Assembly (NCBI RefSeq): GCF_041890415.1
Contig: NZ_CP169056.1
Coordinates: 1-64,000, forward strand
Source: Pseudoxanthomonas koreensis_A
GTDB taxonomy: Bacteria; Pseudomonadota; Gammaproteobacteria; Xanthomonadales; Xanthomonadaceae
DNA: 64,000 nt
Reading direction: 5' to 3'
Part shown: positions 23,410 through 33,137 of the stretch, one piece after another
How positions within the stretch are numbered: position 1 is the first letter of the stretch
Layout: every line of letters begins with the position of its first letter
Notes under the pieces: model-generated
Told to the model about the DNA's origin: nothing
What the model saw: only the letters and a program-made list of their open reading frames with translations
Databases searched by the model: none
Made by a program: the position numbers and the translations under genes

Positions 23410-24975
23410 GTGAAACTTGCCACCTTGGACATCGTGATCGTGCTCGCCTACCTGGCGGGCATCTTCATCCTGGCGCAGTGGGTATCGCGCGAGAAGGCCG
23501 GCCACCAGAAGTCGGCCAGCGACTATTTCCTGGCCAGCAAATCGCTGCCGTGGTGGGCCATCGGCGCCTCGCTGATCGCGGCCAACATCTCGGCCGAACA
23601 GATCATCGGCATGTCCGGCTCGGGCTATGCGCTCGGGCTGGCCATCGCCTCCTACGAGTGGATGGCCGCGGCCACGTTGCTGATCGTCGGCAAGTTCTTC
23701 CTGCCGATCTTCCTGCGCAACAAGATCTACACGATGCCGCAGTTCCTGGAACAGCGGTACGGCACGCAAATCCGCACCCTGATGGCGGTGTTCTGGCTGG
23801 GCCTGTACGTGTTCGTCAACATCACCTCGATCCTGTGGCTTGGCGCCATCGCGGTGAACCAGGTCACCGGCATGGACCAGATGATGGCGGTGGTGCTGAT
23901 CGGCGTGTTCGCGCTGGTCTACCAGCTGTACGGCGGGCTCAAGGCGGTGGCGCTGACCGACATCGTGCAGGTCACCCTGCTGGTGCTGGGCGGATTGTTC
24001 GTGGCCGGGCTGACCTTGAACCAGATCGGCGGCGGCGACGGCATGGTCGCCGGCTTCAACCGCCTGTGGGCCGAACACCCGGGCCACTTCGAGATGATCC
24101 TCAGCAAGGACAACCCGTTCTACAAGGACCTGCCCGGCATCAGCGTGCTGATCGGCGGCATGTGGATCATGAACATCAGCTACTGGGGCTTCAACCAGTA
24201 CATCATCCAGCGCGCGCTGGCGGCCAAGGACCTGAAGGAAGCGCAGAAGGGCGTGCTGTTCGCCGCGTTCCTGAAGCTGCTGATGCCGGTGATCGTGGTC
24301 CTGCCGGGCATCGCCGCGGTGATGCTGGCCCCCGGCCTGGACAAGCCTGACCAGGCGTATCCGACCATGATGGGCCTGCTGCCCAGCGGCATCCTGGGCC
24401 TGGTGTTCGCCGCGCTGGTGGCGGCGATCGTTGCCTCGCTGGCGTCCAAGATCAACTCGGTGGCCACGATCTTCACCCTGGACTTCTACGCCAAGATGCG
24501 CCCGAACACCGACCAGACCCGGCTGGTGCGGGTGGGCCGGATCGCCGCCGCGCTGTCGGTGCTGATCGGCATCCTCACCGCCAAGCCGCTGCTGGGCAGC
24601 TTCGACCAGGCGTTCCAGTACATCCAGGAGTACACCGGCTTCTTCACCCCGGGCATCGTGGTGATCTTCGTGCTGGGCCTGTTCTGGAAGCGCGCCAACC
24701 AGGCCGGTGCACTGGCCGCGGCGATCGGCTCGTTCGTGCTGTCGATCGTGCTGAAGATGGCCTGGCCGGAACTGCCGTTCATCGACCGCGTCGGCCTGGT
24801 GTTCTTGCTGGCGCTGGCGGCCGGCGTGATCGTGTCGCTGGCGACGCGGCCGCAGCAGGTGGGCAGCGACCTGATCCGTACCGACGACGTGCGCTACTGG
24901 ACCTCGGCCGGCTTCAACGTCGGTGCGCTGGGCGTGGTGGCCATCCTGGTCGCGCTGTACGCGGTGTTCTGGTAG
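23410..24975 (+). CDS. sodium/sugar symporter (SSS family, SGLT-like)
   Basis: A 521-residue inner-membrane transporter of the solute:sodium symporter family with about 14 helices. Family features include SDYFLASKSLPWWAIGASLIAANISAEQ, the GGLKAVALTD segment, WGFNQYIIQR and SKINSVATIFTLDFY. It resembles bacterial SGLT-type glucose or galactose transporters. The start is GTG at 23410 with AAGGAG upstream. A LacI-type operator overlaps its promoter, and a LacI-family gene follows. Probably imports glucose released by the GH3 enzyme. Confidence 0.92.
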   Translation: MKLATLDIVIVLAYLAGIFILAQWVSREKAGHQKSASDYFLASKSLPWWAIGASLIAANISAEQIIGMSGSGYALGLAIASYEWMAAATLLIVGKFFLPIFLRNKIYTMPQFLEQRYGTQIRTLMAVFWLGLYVFVNITSILWLGAIAVNQVTGMDQMMAVVLIGVFALVYQLYGGLKAVALTDIVQVTLLVLGGLFVAGLTLNQIGGGDGMVAGFNRLWAEHPGHFEMILSKDNPFYKDLPGISVLIGGMWIMNISYWGFNQYIIQRALAAKDLKEAQKGVLFAAFLKLLMPVIVVLPGIAAVMLAPGLDKPDQAYPTMMGLLPSGILGLVFAALVAAIVASLASKINSVATIFTLDFYAKMRPNTDQTRLVRVGRIAAALSVLIGILTAKPLLGSFDQAFQYIQEYTGFFTPGIVVIFVLGLFWKRANQAGALAAAIGSFVLSIVLKMAWPELPFIDRVGLVFLLALAAGVIVSLATRPQQVGSDLIRTDDVRYWTSAGFNVGALGVVAILVALYAVFW

Positions 24976-24989
24976 CAGGTGCATGCACC

Positions 24990-25015
24990 GCCCGGCCGCT
25001 GCATGGCGGCCGGGC
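24990..25015 (+). terminator. hairpin between symporter and regulator genes
   Basis: GCCCGGCCGC (24990-24999) and GCGGCCGGGC (25006-25015), a six-base loop, no T-tract. A GGTGCATGCACC palindrome (24978-24989) lies directly before it. It may reduce read-through into the regulator gene. Confidence 0.4.
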
Positions 25016-25038
25016 GCATGCCAGGGAGGCCTGCATCG

Positions 25039-26052
25039 ATGCGTGTACGGATCGAGGACGTCGCTGCCGCAGCGGGCGTGTCGATGAAGACCGTTTCGCG
25101 CGTGCTCAACCACGAGCCCGGCGTGCGCGAGAGCACGCGTGCGCGCGTGCGCGAGAAGATGACCGCGCTGGGCTACCGGCCCGACCCTTCCGCGCGCAGC
25201 CTGGCCAGCAACCGCTCCTACCTGCTGGCGCTGGTGTACGACAACCCTTCGCCCAACTACCTGATGGAGATCGTCACCGGCGTGGTGGAGGCGTGCGAGC
25301 AGCATCACTACGGCATGGTGATGCAGCCGCTGGCGTTCGCCAGCCCGGACCTGCCCGGCCAGGTCGAGTCGATCGTGCAGGCCTCGCGCCTGGAGGGGTT
25401 GATCCTCACCCCGCCGTTGACCGACAGCGCGCCGCTGCTGGAGCGCCTGGATGCGCTGGGCGTGCCGTTCTCGTGCATCTCGCCGCGTGACCCGCAGGGC
25501 CGCACCGGCGTGACCCTGGACGAACACGAGGCGGTGTGCGAACTGATCGGCCGGCTGATTGCCGACGGCCATCGCCGCATCGCCCATGTCCGCGGCCACC
25601 CGGACCACGGGGCCAGCCAATGGCGCCTGGCCGGCTATCGCAGCGCCCTGCGCCGCGCGGGGCTGCGCCATGATCCGGCGCTGGTGGTGCAGGGCGAGTT
25701 CTCGTTCGACTCGGGCCTTGCCGCCGGCCATCGCCTGCTGGACCTGCAGGCGCCGCCCACGGCTATCTTCGCGGCCAACGACGACATGGCCGCCGGAGTC
25801 ATGCGTGCGGCAGCCGAGCGCGGCCTGCGGGTGCCGCGCGACCTGTCGGTGTGCGGTTTCGACGACACCCCGATCTCGCGGCAGATCTTCCCGCGGCTGA
25901 CCACCGTGCAGCAGCCCGCGCGCGAAATGGGCCAGGTGGCGACCATGCGCCTGCTGGCCGCGCTGCGCGAGCGCGGTGCCGGACGCATGGTGCAGATGTC
26001 CTACACCCTGCAGTTGCGCCAATCGACCGGACCGGCCCCGGCCGGGGCGTGA
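25039..26052 (+). CDS. LacI-family transcriptional regulator
   Basis: A 337-residue regulator. The N-terminal helix-turn-helix and hinge are typical (RIEDVAAAAGVSMKTVSRVLNHEPGVRESTR, here split as IEDVAAAAGVSMKTVSRVLN). A periplasmic-binding-protein-like sensor domain follows (LALVYDNPSPNYLMEIVTG, GHRRIAHVRGHPDH, AIFAANDDMAAGVMRAAAERG, VCGFDDTPIS). The ATG at 25039 has GGGAGG upstream. Its position behind the symporter, and matching CG-centred palindromes before the symporter and the GH3 gene, make it their likely local repressor. The inducer is probably a sugar or glucoside, which is inference. Confidence 0.93.
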   Translation: MRVRIEDVAAAAGVSMKTVSRVLNHEPGVRESTRARVREKMTALGYRPDPSARSLASNRSYLLALVYDNPSPNYLMEIVTGVVEACEQHHYGMVMQPLAFASPDLPGQVESIVQASRLEGLILTPPLTDSAPLLERLDALGVPFSCISPRDPQGRTGVTLDEHEAVCELIGRLIADGHRRIAHVRGHPDHGASQWRLAGYRSALRRAGLRHDPALVVQGEFSFDSGLAAGHRLLDLQAPPTAIFAANDDMAAGVMRAAAERGLRVPRDLSVCGFDDTPISRQIFPRLTTVQQPAREMGQVATMRLLAALRERGAGRMVQMSYTLQLRQSTGPAPAGA

Positions 26053-26081
26053 CCATCGGCACTGGAGTGAGTCTGTGCTGC

Positions 26082-26101
26082 TGTCATAGTTATATATGAC
26101 A
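26082..26101. promoter_or_regulatory. operator-like dyad before the serine hydrolase
   Basis: TGTCATA-GTTATA-TATGACA is an inverted repeat with seven-base arms, ending 17 bases before the start codon and overlapping AT-rich promoter-like sequence (TATATA). It is the most AT-rich patch in this part of the window. The binding protein is unknown, though GntR or MarR-type dimers use similar sites. Confidence 0.5.
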
Positions 26102-26118
26102 CCACTACAGGAGGCTCC

Positions 26119-27801
26119 ATGCGTTCCCTGGTAATTGCACTTCTCTTCGCCACCAGCCCGGTCCCGGCCTTGGCCGCGCCAGCGTCGGTTCCCGATGATG
26201 CGGCCGTCGCGCGTCATTCCCGGACGCTGTTGCACCAGGCCGTGCCCGACCCTGCGCACAGTCCCGGTCTTGCCGTGCTGGTGGCGCGCGGTGATCGCGT
26301 GGTCTACCGCGATGCGCGGGGCATGGCCAACATCGAGCTGGGCGTGCCGCTGTCTGCGGACCATGCATTCCGCATCGGTTCGGTCACCAAGCAGTTCGCC
26401 GCCGCAGGGGTACTCAAGCTGGCCGCCGAGGGCCGCCTCGGCCTAGACGACCCGTTGGAGCGTTTCGTTCCCGGATATCCGGACGGCGGGAGGATCACCC
26501 TGCGGATGCTGCTCAACCACACCTCGGGCGTGCGCAGCTATACCGACATTCCGGGGCTGATGGACGGCCAGATCCAGCGCGATGTCACCACCGCGCAGCT
26601 CATCGCAAGCTTCCGCGACCAGCCGCCGGACTTTGCCCCGGGCGAGGGGTGGCGCTACAGCAATTCGGGCTACGTCCTGCTCGGGGCGGTGATCGAAGCG
26701 GCCAGCGGCATGCCCTGGCACGCCTACCTGGACCAGGCGCTGTTCCAGCCGCTGCAGTTGCAGCGCACCGGGCATGCCAACCAGGCCGATGCGCTGGTTG
26801 CAGGGCATGTCACCGGCTACACCCCGGAGAGCGGCACCTGGACGCATGCGCGCTACATGAGCATGACCCAGCCCCACGCCGCTGGCGGCCTGGCCTCCAC
26901 CCTGGACGACCTGCTGGCGTGGAACCGCGCGCTGCATGGCGGCGGCGCCGTGGATGCCGGCCTGTACCGGCAGATGGTCACGCCCGCGCCCGGCGCGCGT
27001 GAACCCTACGGCTTCGGGATCCTGCGCCAACCCTTTCGCGGCACCGAAATCCTGCAGCATGGCGGCGGCATCTTCGGGTTCCTGGCGCACCTGGCCTACG
27101 TGCCGTCGGCGGACCTGAGCGTGATCGTGCTCTACAACGCCGATGGCACGCTGCCGCCGATGCCCGGCACGGCCGAGCTGGCGCACCGGATCGCTGCCCA
27201 TGCCCTGGGCAAGCCTTATGCCGAGAAGGTGGCCGTTCCCCTGGAGCCGGCGCAACTGGCTGCCTACGAAGGCGTGTACCGGACCGATCCGTCCAACGCG
27301 CGGCAGGTGCGCGTGGACCAGGGCCACCTCACCCTGCGCCAGGCCGGCGGGCCGGTGCAGCGCCTGCTGCCGGTGGGGCAGGACCAGTTCCTGTTCGAGA
27401 CCGGGCTGTCGCGGCTGGGCTTCGAGCGCGACGCGGCCGGGGCGGTAGCCGGGTTGCGCCTGTACCCGGACGACGAGGGTCCGGGCGAGCACATGGGCCG
27501 TACCGATGAGCCGCTGCCGGCCGCCCGGGTGACGGTGGAACTGCCAGCCGCAGCACTGGAACGCGTGTTGGGCCGCTATGCACTCGACGGCCTGGTGCTG
27601 ACCGTCGCCGTGGTGGACGGGAAGCCCACGGCACAGCTGACCGGGTATCCGCCACTGGACATCCATGCCGAATCGCCGGACCGGTTCTTCCTGACCGCGA
27701 TCGACGCGACCCTGGAGTTCACTCCAGGCCCGGATCCGGCCGATGCGGTGACAGTGGCCGAAGGCGGCAACGTGACCCGCTTCACCCGCCTCGCCGAGTA
27801 G
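26119..27801 (+). CDS. secreted serine hydrolase, beta-lactamase/esterase family
   Basis: A 560-residue protein. It has a signal peptide (LVIALLFATSPVPALA) and a class C beta-lactamase-like domain at about residues 45-360. The catalytic triad motifs are S88-V-T-K91, YSNSGY and HGGGIFGF. A C-terminal region of about 180 residues has beta-strand character (YEGVYR, LTLRQAGGPVQ), like the lipocalin-like or DUF3471-type domains of esterases and D-aminopeptidases. These enzymes usually act on peptides or esters rather than antibiotics. The start has GGAGG seven bases upstream. Confidence 0.88.
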   Translation: MRSLVIALLFATSPVPALAAPASVPDDAAVARHSRTLLHQAVPDPAHSPGLAVLVARGDRVVYRDARGMANIELGVPLSADHAFRIGSVTKQFAAAGVLKLAAEGRLGLDDPLERFVPGYPDGGRITLRMLLNHTSGVRSYTDIPGLMDGQIQRDVTTAQLIASFRDQPPDFAPGEGWRYSNSGYVLLGAVIEAASGMPWHAYLDQALFQPLQLQRTGHANQADALVAGHVTGYTPESGTWTHARYMSMTQPHAAGGLASTLDDLLAWNRALHGGGAVDAGLYRQMVTPAPGAREPYGFGILRQPFRGTEILQHGGGIFGFLAHLAYVPSADLSVIVLYNADGTLPPMPGTAELAHRIAAHALGKPYAEKVAVPLEPAQLAAYEGVYRTDPSNARQVRVDQGHLTLRQAGGPVQRLLPVGQDQFLFETGLSRLGFERDAAGAVAGLRLYPDDEGPGEHMGRTDEPLPAARVTVELPAAALERVLGRYALDGLVLTVAVVDGKPTAQLTGYPPLDIHAESPDRFFLTAIDATLEFTPGPDPADAVTVAEGGNVTRFTRLAE

Positions 27802-27842
27802 ACCGCAACCGGCCGTCTTGTCCCGGTGCCGCGCCGCCGGGC

Positions 27843-30800
27843 TCAGGCGGCCGGTGCCCCGGCGGCCGGTTGCCCGGCGTCCCACTGGCGCAGCAACTCC
27901 ACCTCGCGCGCCCTGGCCGCTTCCAGGTGGGCGTGCTTGACGTGACCGTAGCCGCGGATGTGCTCGGGGATGCTGGCGATCTGCGCGGCCAGGGCCACGT
28001 TGCCGGCGTGCAGTGACGGCAGCAGGTGGTCGATGGTGGCGAAGTAGTCCTCCACCAGCCGGCGTTCCAGGCGCCGCTCGGCGGTGTATCCGAACGGGTC
28101 CAATGCGGTGCCGCGCAGCACGCGCAGCTTCGCCAGCCAGCGGAACGCGGTGAATACCCACGGGCCGTATTCGCGCTTGAGCAGGCGGCCGTGCGCATCC
28201 TTCTTCGCCAGCAGCGGCGGTGCCAGGTGGAAGCGCAGGCTGTAGTCGCCCTCGAACTGCTGGCGCAGGCGGTGGGCGAACTCGCCGCTGGTGTACAGCC
28301 GCGCGACCTCGTACTCGTCCTTGTAGGCCATCAGCTTGAATGCATAGCGCGCGACCGCCTCGGCCAGTGCGGTCGAACCCGGTGCGCGCGCCTGTTCGGC
28401 CGCACGCACCTTGGCCACCAGCGCCGCATACCGGTGCGCATAGGCCGCGTCCTGGTACTGGGTAAGGAAGCGTGCGCGGCGATCGATCAGCTCGTCCAGG
28501 CTGCGCGACAGCTGCAGGTCGTCCAGCGGCGATGCGCCATCGTCGCCGGATCCGCCATCGTGTTCGGGCAGGCCGCGCCATTGGTGCGCGGCACGCGTTG
28601 CGCGCGGCGCACTGGTGCTGCCCCATTCGCTGCCTTCCCAGTCACCGGGTGGCAATTGGTGCAGGTCGCCGGGCCGGTCTTCGTCGTTGGCCGCTGGAGG
28701 CCGTGCCAGCCCGGCGGCGGCGGCCACCGCCTGCGGGTCCAATGCCGACAGCCGGCCCCAGGCGAAGGCCTGGCGGTTCATGTCCACGGCCGCGCCATTG
28801 AGTTCGATCGCGCGCATCAGCGCCTGCCGCGACACCGGCACCAGGCCCAGCTGCCAGGCATGGCCGAGCATGAACAGGTTGGCGGCAATGGCATTGCCCA
28901 GCAGCGCCGTGGCCAGCCGGGTGGCGTCCAGCAGGCGCGGCTCGCGCCCGCCCAGGGCCAGGGTCACGCCGGCGATGATGTCGGCGGCGGGGAAGTGCAG
29001 GTCCGGGCGCATGGTGAAGCTGCCGGGCATGGCCTGGTAGGTGTTGAGCACCACCTCGGCACGGTCGGCGCGCACCTTGGAAAGCGCCCAGTAGTCGTTG
29101 ACCACCACCATGTCGCAGCCCAGCACCAGGTCGGCCTCGCCGGCGGCGATGCGCACCGCATGGATGTCCGCCGGCGCTTGCGCCAGCCGCACATGGGTGG
29201 TGACCGCGCCGCCCTTCTGCGCCAGTCCGGTCTGGTCCAGGACCGTCGCACCCTTGCCTTCCAGGTGTCCGGCCATGCCCAGCAGCGCGCCGATGGTGAC
29301 CACGCCGGTGCCGCCCACGCCGGTGATCAGGATGTTCCAGGGCCGGTCCAGGTTCGCGCGCAATTCCGGCTCGGGCAGGTCCTCCAGCAGTGCGGCCGTG
29401 TCGGCGCGCGGCCCCTTGCGCAGCGCGCCGCCGTGCACGGTGACGAAGCTCGGGCAGAAGCCCTGCACGCAGGAGTAGTCCTTGTTGCAGTTGGACTGGT
29501 CGATCTGGCGCTTGCGCCCGAACTCGGTTTCCTGCGGCAGCACCGACACGCAGAAGCTCTTCTGCCCGCAGTCGCCGCACCCCTCGCACACCAGGCTGTT
29601 GATCAGCACCCGCTTGGGCGGGTCTGCCAGCAGGCCGCGCTTGCGCCGGCGCCGCAGCTCGGTGGCGCAGGTCTGGTCGTAGATCAGGATGCTCACCCCG
29701 CGCACCTGGCGCAGGCGCTGCTGCACCGCGTCCAGCTCGGCGCGGTCGTGGAACTCCACCCCGGGCGGGAACTGCTCGTGCCGGTGCCATTTGCCGATGT
29801 CGTCGCTGACCACGACGATGGTGTCGATGCCCTCGGCGCGCATCTGCCAGGCGATGCCCGGCACGCTCAGGGTGCCGTCCACCGGCTGGCCGCCGGTCAT
29901 GGCCACCGCATCGTTGTAGAGGATCTTGTAGGTGATGTTCACCTTGGCCGCCACGGCCTGGCGGATCGCCAGCGAGCCGCTGTGGAAGTAGGTGCCATCG
30001 CCCAGGTTCTGGAACACGTGCGTGGTGTCGGTGAACGGCGCCTGCCCGGCCCAGGTCACGCCCTCGCCGCCCATGTGGGTGTAGGTCTCGGTGGCCCGGT
30101 CCATCCAGGTCACCATGTAGTGGCAGCCGATCCCGGCCAGTGCGCGCGAGCCCTCCGGCACCACCGTGGAGGTGTTGTGCGGGCAGCCGGAGCAGTAGTG
30201 CGGCACGCGCGGGAACTGCGCGCGCGGCAGGGCCATCTCCGCTTCCTTGGCCTCCATCCAGCGCAGCCGCTGCTCGATCGACTCGGTGCTGATCGCGCTG
30301 GACTGGAGCAGGCGCTGGATGCGCCGGCCGATCACCGCGGCGATGGTGGCCGGGGTGAGCTCGCCGGTGGAGGGCAGGATCCACTGCCCGGCCTCGTCGT
30401 ACTTGCCCACGATGCTCGGGCGCCGGCCCCACGCCGCCGGCCAGTTGTAGAACTGCTCCTTCATCTGGCGCTCGATGAAGGCGCGCTTCTCTTCCACCAC
30501 CACGATGTCTTCCAGGCCGCGCGCGAACGCGGCGATGCCCTGCGGCTCCAGCGGCCAGGTCATGGCGACCTTGTACACGCGGATGCCGATGTCGCGGCAG
30601 GCGGCTGCATCCAGGCCCAGGTATTCCAGCGCCTGCAGCACGTCCAGGTAGCTCTTGCCGGTGGTCACGATGCCCAGCCGCGCGTGCGGCGCGTCCATCA
30701 CCGTGTGGTCGATGCGGTTGGCGCGGGCGAATGCCTGGGCCGCACCGATGGCGTAGCGGTGCAGGCGCATTTCCTGGTCCAGCGGTGGATCGGGCCAGCG

Positions 30801-31565
30801 GATGCCCAGCCCGCCGGACGGCATGTCGAAGTCCTCCGGCAGCACGATCGTGCGCGCGAACGGATCCACGTCCACCGATGCGGACGATTCGACCGTCTCG
30901 GCCACGGTCTTGAAGCCGATCCAGCGCCCGGTGTAGCGGCTCATCGCCCACCCCACCAGGCCCAGGTCGAGGATGTCCTGGACCCCGGCCGGGTTGAGCA
31001 CCGGCATCATCGCGCTGACGAACTCGTCCTCGCTGGCGTGCGGCAGGGTCGAGCTGCGGCAGGCGTGGTCGTCGGCGGCCAGCGCCAGCACGCCGCCGTG
31101 TTGCCAGGTGCCGGCGGCGTTGCCGTGCTTGAACACGTCGCCGCTGCGGTCCACGCCCGGGCCCTTGCCGTACCACATGGCGTAGACGCCATCGACCTTC
31201 GCGCCCGGGAACAGGTTGGTCTGCTGGGTGCCCCAGACCATGGTCGCGCCCAGGTCCTCGTTCAGGCCGGGCTGGAAGCGCACCTTGGCCTCGTCCAGGT
31301 GCTTGCGCGCGCGCCACAGCTCCAGGTCGAAACCACCGAGCGGGCTGCCGCGGTAGCCGCTGATGAAGCCGGCGGTGTCCAGGCCCGCGGCCGCGTCGCG
31401 CACCTGCTGCATCAGCGGCAGCCGCACCAGCGCCTGCACGCCGCTGAGGTAGATGCGGCCGTGGTGGCGGCTGTACCGGTGCTCGAGGGTGTAGTGGCGG
31501 TCGAAGCTGTCCGCGCCGGGCCCGTTGGCGGACGCGGGCGAGGTCAGTTCGGCGGTGCTGGTCAT
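27843..31565 (-). CDS. indolepyruvate ferredoxin oxidoreductase-family fusion protein
   Basis: A 1240-residue 2-oxoacid oxidoreductase in which all subunits are fused. An N-terminal catalytic region includes YRGSPLGGFD. The thiamine-diphosphate domain follows, with GGEGVTWAGQAPF and NLGDGTYFHSG. A cysteine-rich Fe-S segment reads CEGCGDCGQKSFC and later CNKDYSCVQGFC. A gamma-type domain begins GVGGTGVVTIGALLG. The C-terminal DUF6537-like part is interrupted by a hydrophilic linker of about 65 residues around residue 970 (rich in Gly, Asp, Pro). It probably decarboxylates aryl- or branched-chain pyruvates to acyl-CoA with ferredoxin as acceptor. The ATG at 31565 fits the family start. Confidence 0.9.
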   Translation of the reverse strand: MTSTAELTSPASANGPGADSFDRHYTLEHRYSRHHGRIYLSGVQALVRLPLMQQVRDAAAGLDTAGFISGYRGSPLGGFDLELWRARKHLDEAKVRFQPGLNEDLGATMVWGTQQTNLFPGAKVDGVYAMWYGKGPGVDRSGDVFKHGNAAGTWQHGGVLALAADDHACRSSTLPHASEDEFVSAMMPVLNPAGVQDILDLGLVGWAMSRYTGRWIGFKTVAETVESSASVDVDPFARTIVLPEDFDMPSGGLGIRWPDPPLDQEMRLHRYAIGAAQAFARANRIDHTVMDAPHARLGIVTTGKSYLDVLQALEYLGLDAAACRDIGIRVYKVAMTWPLEPQGIAAFARGLEDIVVVEEKRAFIERQMKEQFYNWPAAWGRRPSIVGKYDEAGQWILPSTGELTPATIAAVIGRRIQRLLQSSAISTESIEQRLRWMEAKEAEMALPRAQFPRVPHYCSGCPHNTSTVVPEGSRALAGIGCHYMVTWMDRATETYTHMGGEGVTWAGQAPFTDTTHVFQNLGDGTYFHSGSLAIRQAVAAKVNITYKILYNDAVAMTGGQPVDGTLSVPGIAWQMRAEGIDTIVVVSDDIGKWHRHEQFPPGVEFHDRAELDAVQQRLRQVRGVSILIYDQTCATELRRRRKRGLLADPPKRVLINSLVCEGCGDCGQKSFCVSVLPQETEFGRKRQIDQSNCNKDYSCVQGFCPSFVTVHGGALRKGPRADTAALLEDLPEPELRANLDRPWNILITGVGGTGVVTIGALLGMAGHLEGKGATVLDQTGLAQKGGAVTTHVRLAQAPADIHAVRIAAGEADLVLGCDMVVVNDYWALSKVRADRAEVVLNTYQAMPGSFTMRPDLHFPAADIIAGVTLALGGREPRLLDATRLATALLGNAIAANLFMLGHAWQLGLVPVSRQALMRAIELNGAAVDMNRQAFAWGRLSALDPQAVAAAAGLARPPAANDEDRPGDLHQLPPGDWEGSEWGSTSAPRATRAAHQWRGLPEHDGGSGDDGASPLDDLQLSRSLDELIDRRARFLTQYQDAAYAHRYAALVAKVRAAEQARAPGSTALAEAVARYAFKLMAYKDEYEVARLYTSGEFAHRLRQQFEGDYSLRFHLAPPLLAKKDAHGRLLKREYGPWVFTAFRWLAKLRVLRGTALDPFGYTAERRLERRLVEDYFATIDHLLPSLHAGNVALAAQIASIPEHIRGYGHVKHAHLEAARAREVELLRQWDAGQPAAGAPAA

Positions 31566-31652
31566 GGCTGGCCCTGGCGCTGGCGGAACCGGGCCTGCGG
31601 CCCGGCGGGGCATGATACAGCGGCCTCCATACGGAGCCGACCGTGTGCGCTT

Positions 31653-33137
31653 TCAGTCCGCCGGCACCGTGCGCTCGCGCGCCCAGTCGCGCAGCGTGGC
31701 CACCTGTTCGGCCATCAGCACCGACAGCGGGCGGGTGCCGCGGATCTCGGCCATCAGCAGGTCGGTATCCAGCGCGCGCTGCTCGGCATGGGCCGCGTAC
31801 AGGCCGGAAACCACCGCCTGCTCGATCTCGGCACCGGAAAAACCATGGCTGGCCGCGGCCAGGGCCGGCAGGGCGAAGCCTTCCGGGTCCAGGCTGCGCG
31901 CGTGCAGGTGGATGCGCAGCAGCTCCACCCGCGTGTCCGGCGCGGGCAGGTCGACGAAGAAGATCTCGTCGAAGCGGCCCTTGCGCAGCAGTTCGGCCGG
32001 CAGGTGCCGGACCTGGTTGGCGGTGGCCACCAGGAATACCGGCGCCTTGCGTTCGGCCATCCAGGTCAGCAGGTAGCCGAGCACGCGGCGCGACACCCCG
32101 CCGTCGCCATCGCCTGCATCGGCGGCCACGCCTTTCTCGATCTCGTCGATCCACAGCACGCACGGCGCCAGCTGGTCGGCCGAGGCCAGCGCGGCGCGCA
32201 GGTTCTGTTCGGTCTCGCCGTGGTATTTGGCGTACAGGGTGCCGAAATCCAGGCGCAGCAGCGGCACGTCCAGGGCCCCGGCGATGGCCTTGGCCAGCAG
32301 TGACTTGCCGCAGCCCTGCACGCCCAGCAGCAGCACCCCGCGCGGCGGGTCCAGGCCCGGCGGCGGGTTGCCGGCGAACGCCGCGCGGCGCTGGCCGATC
32401 CAGCGCTTGAGCCGGGCTGCGCCGGCTACCTCGTCGAAGCCGGCGGCGTCGTATTCGTAGTGCAGGTGGCCGCTGCGGTTGAGCAGCTCGAACTTCAGCC
32501 GCGCCAGGTGTGGAAGGTCCGACGCGGTGAGTGCGCCGTCGCCGTGGATCAGCTGGCGGGCGATGCGGCGCGCATCGTGCAGGTCCAGGCCCTGCAGGTG
32601 GCGCACGATCTGGCGCACCGCGTCCTCCTCGGCCTCGACCCGGCGACCGCCGTGCTCGCGGGCATAGGTGGCCGCCTCCTCGCGCACCAGCTTGAGCAGC
32701 GCGGACGCGTCGGGCAGGCGCGGGCGGAAGCGCACCGCCATCGCATCCAGCTCGGCCGGCAGCTCCACCCTGGCCCCGACCAGCACCATCACGTGCGGCT
32801 GGCAGTGGCGGCGCTGGAGGATGTCGCGCAGCAGGCGCTGGTGGCTGGCGTAGCCCAGGTAGGGGTGGAAATCCAGCAGCAGGTAGATGCCGCGTTGCTC
32901 GGCCTCCTGGATCGCGCGCAGCACCGAGGACGCGTCAGGCGGGCCTTGCGCATCGTCCTCGCGGTCCAGGTCCAGCCGGCGCATGCCTTCGGTGATGGTC
33001 CAGCGGTACAGCGCGCGCCAGACCTGCATCAGCGATTGCCGGAACAGGTCCACCACCTGCTCCTCGTCGCGACTCTCGATGACGATCAGCGGGGTGTTGG
33101 CCCGGATCAGGGCGGTCAGGTCCTGCAACTGGCTCAT
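31653..33137 (-). CDS. AAA-family ATPase (Ycf46-like)
   Basis: A 494-residue cytoplasmic AAA+ ATPase. Residues 1-210 form a degenerate domain (ANTPLIVIESRDEEQVVDLF, LLLDFHPYLGYASHQRLLRD). The active AAA module has Walker A GVQGCGKSLLAKA, Walker B CVLWIDEIEKG, the sensor ATANQVRHLP and an arginine finger region RKGRFDEIFFVDLP. This layout matches the Ycf46 group found in cyanobacteria and many Proteobacteria, whose role is poorly defined. ATG at 33137 used, and a TTG 12 bases upstream is possible. It diverges from the ParA-like gene. Confidence 0.9.
   Translation of the reverse strand: MSQLQDLTALIRANTPLIVIESRDEEQVVDLFRQSLMQVWRALYRWTITEGMRRLDLDREDDAQGPPDASSVLRAIQEAEQRGIYLLLDFHPYLGYASHQRLLRDILQRRHCQPHVMVLVGARVELPAELDAMAVRFRPRLPDASALLKLVREEAATYAREHGGRRVEAEEDAVRQIVRHLQGLDLHDARRIARQLIHGDGALTASDLPHLARLKFELLNRSGHLHYEYDAAGFDEVAGAARLKRWIGQRRAAFAGNPPPGLDPPRGVLLLGVQGCGKSLLAKAIAGALDVPLLRLDFGTLYAKYHGETEQNLRAALASADQLAPCVLWIDEIEKGVAADAGDGDGGVSRRVLGYLLTWMAERKAPVFLVATANQVRHLPAELLRKGRFDEIFFVDLPAPDTRVELLRIHLHARSLDPEGFALPALAAASHGFSGAEIEQAVVSGLYAAHAEQRALDTDLLMAEIRGTRPLSVLMAEQVATLRDWARERTVPAD

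Noticed and set aside
26119..27801. Antibiotic-resistance beta-lactamase
   Set aside because: It has the SxxK/YSN/HGG frame but also a long C-terminal domain and no adjacent ampR. Esterase or peptidase function is at least as likely.
28026..32303. A 1425-codon open frame on the plus strand opposite the indolepyruvate oxidoreductase gene
   Set aside because: It is antisense to two genes with full sets of family motifs and shows only Gln/His/Ala/Val-rich shadow composition.
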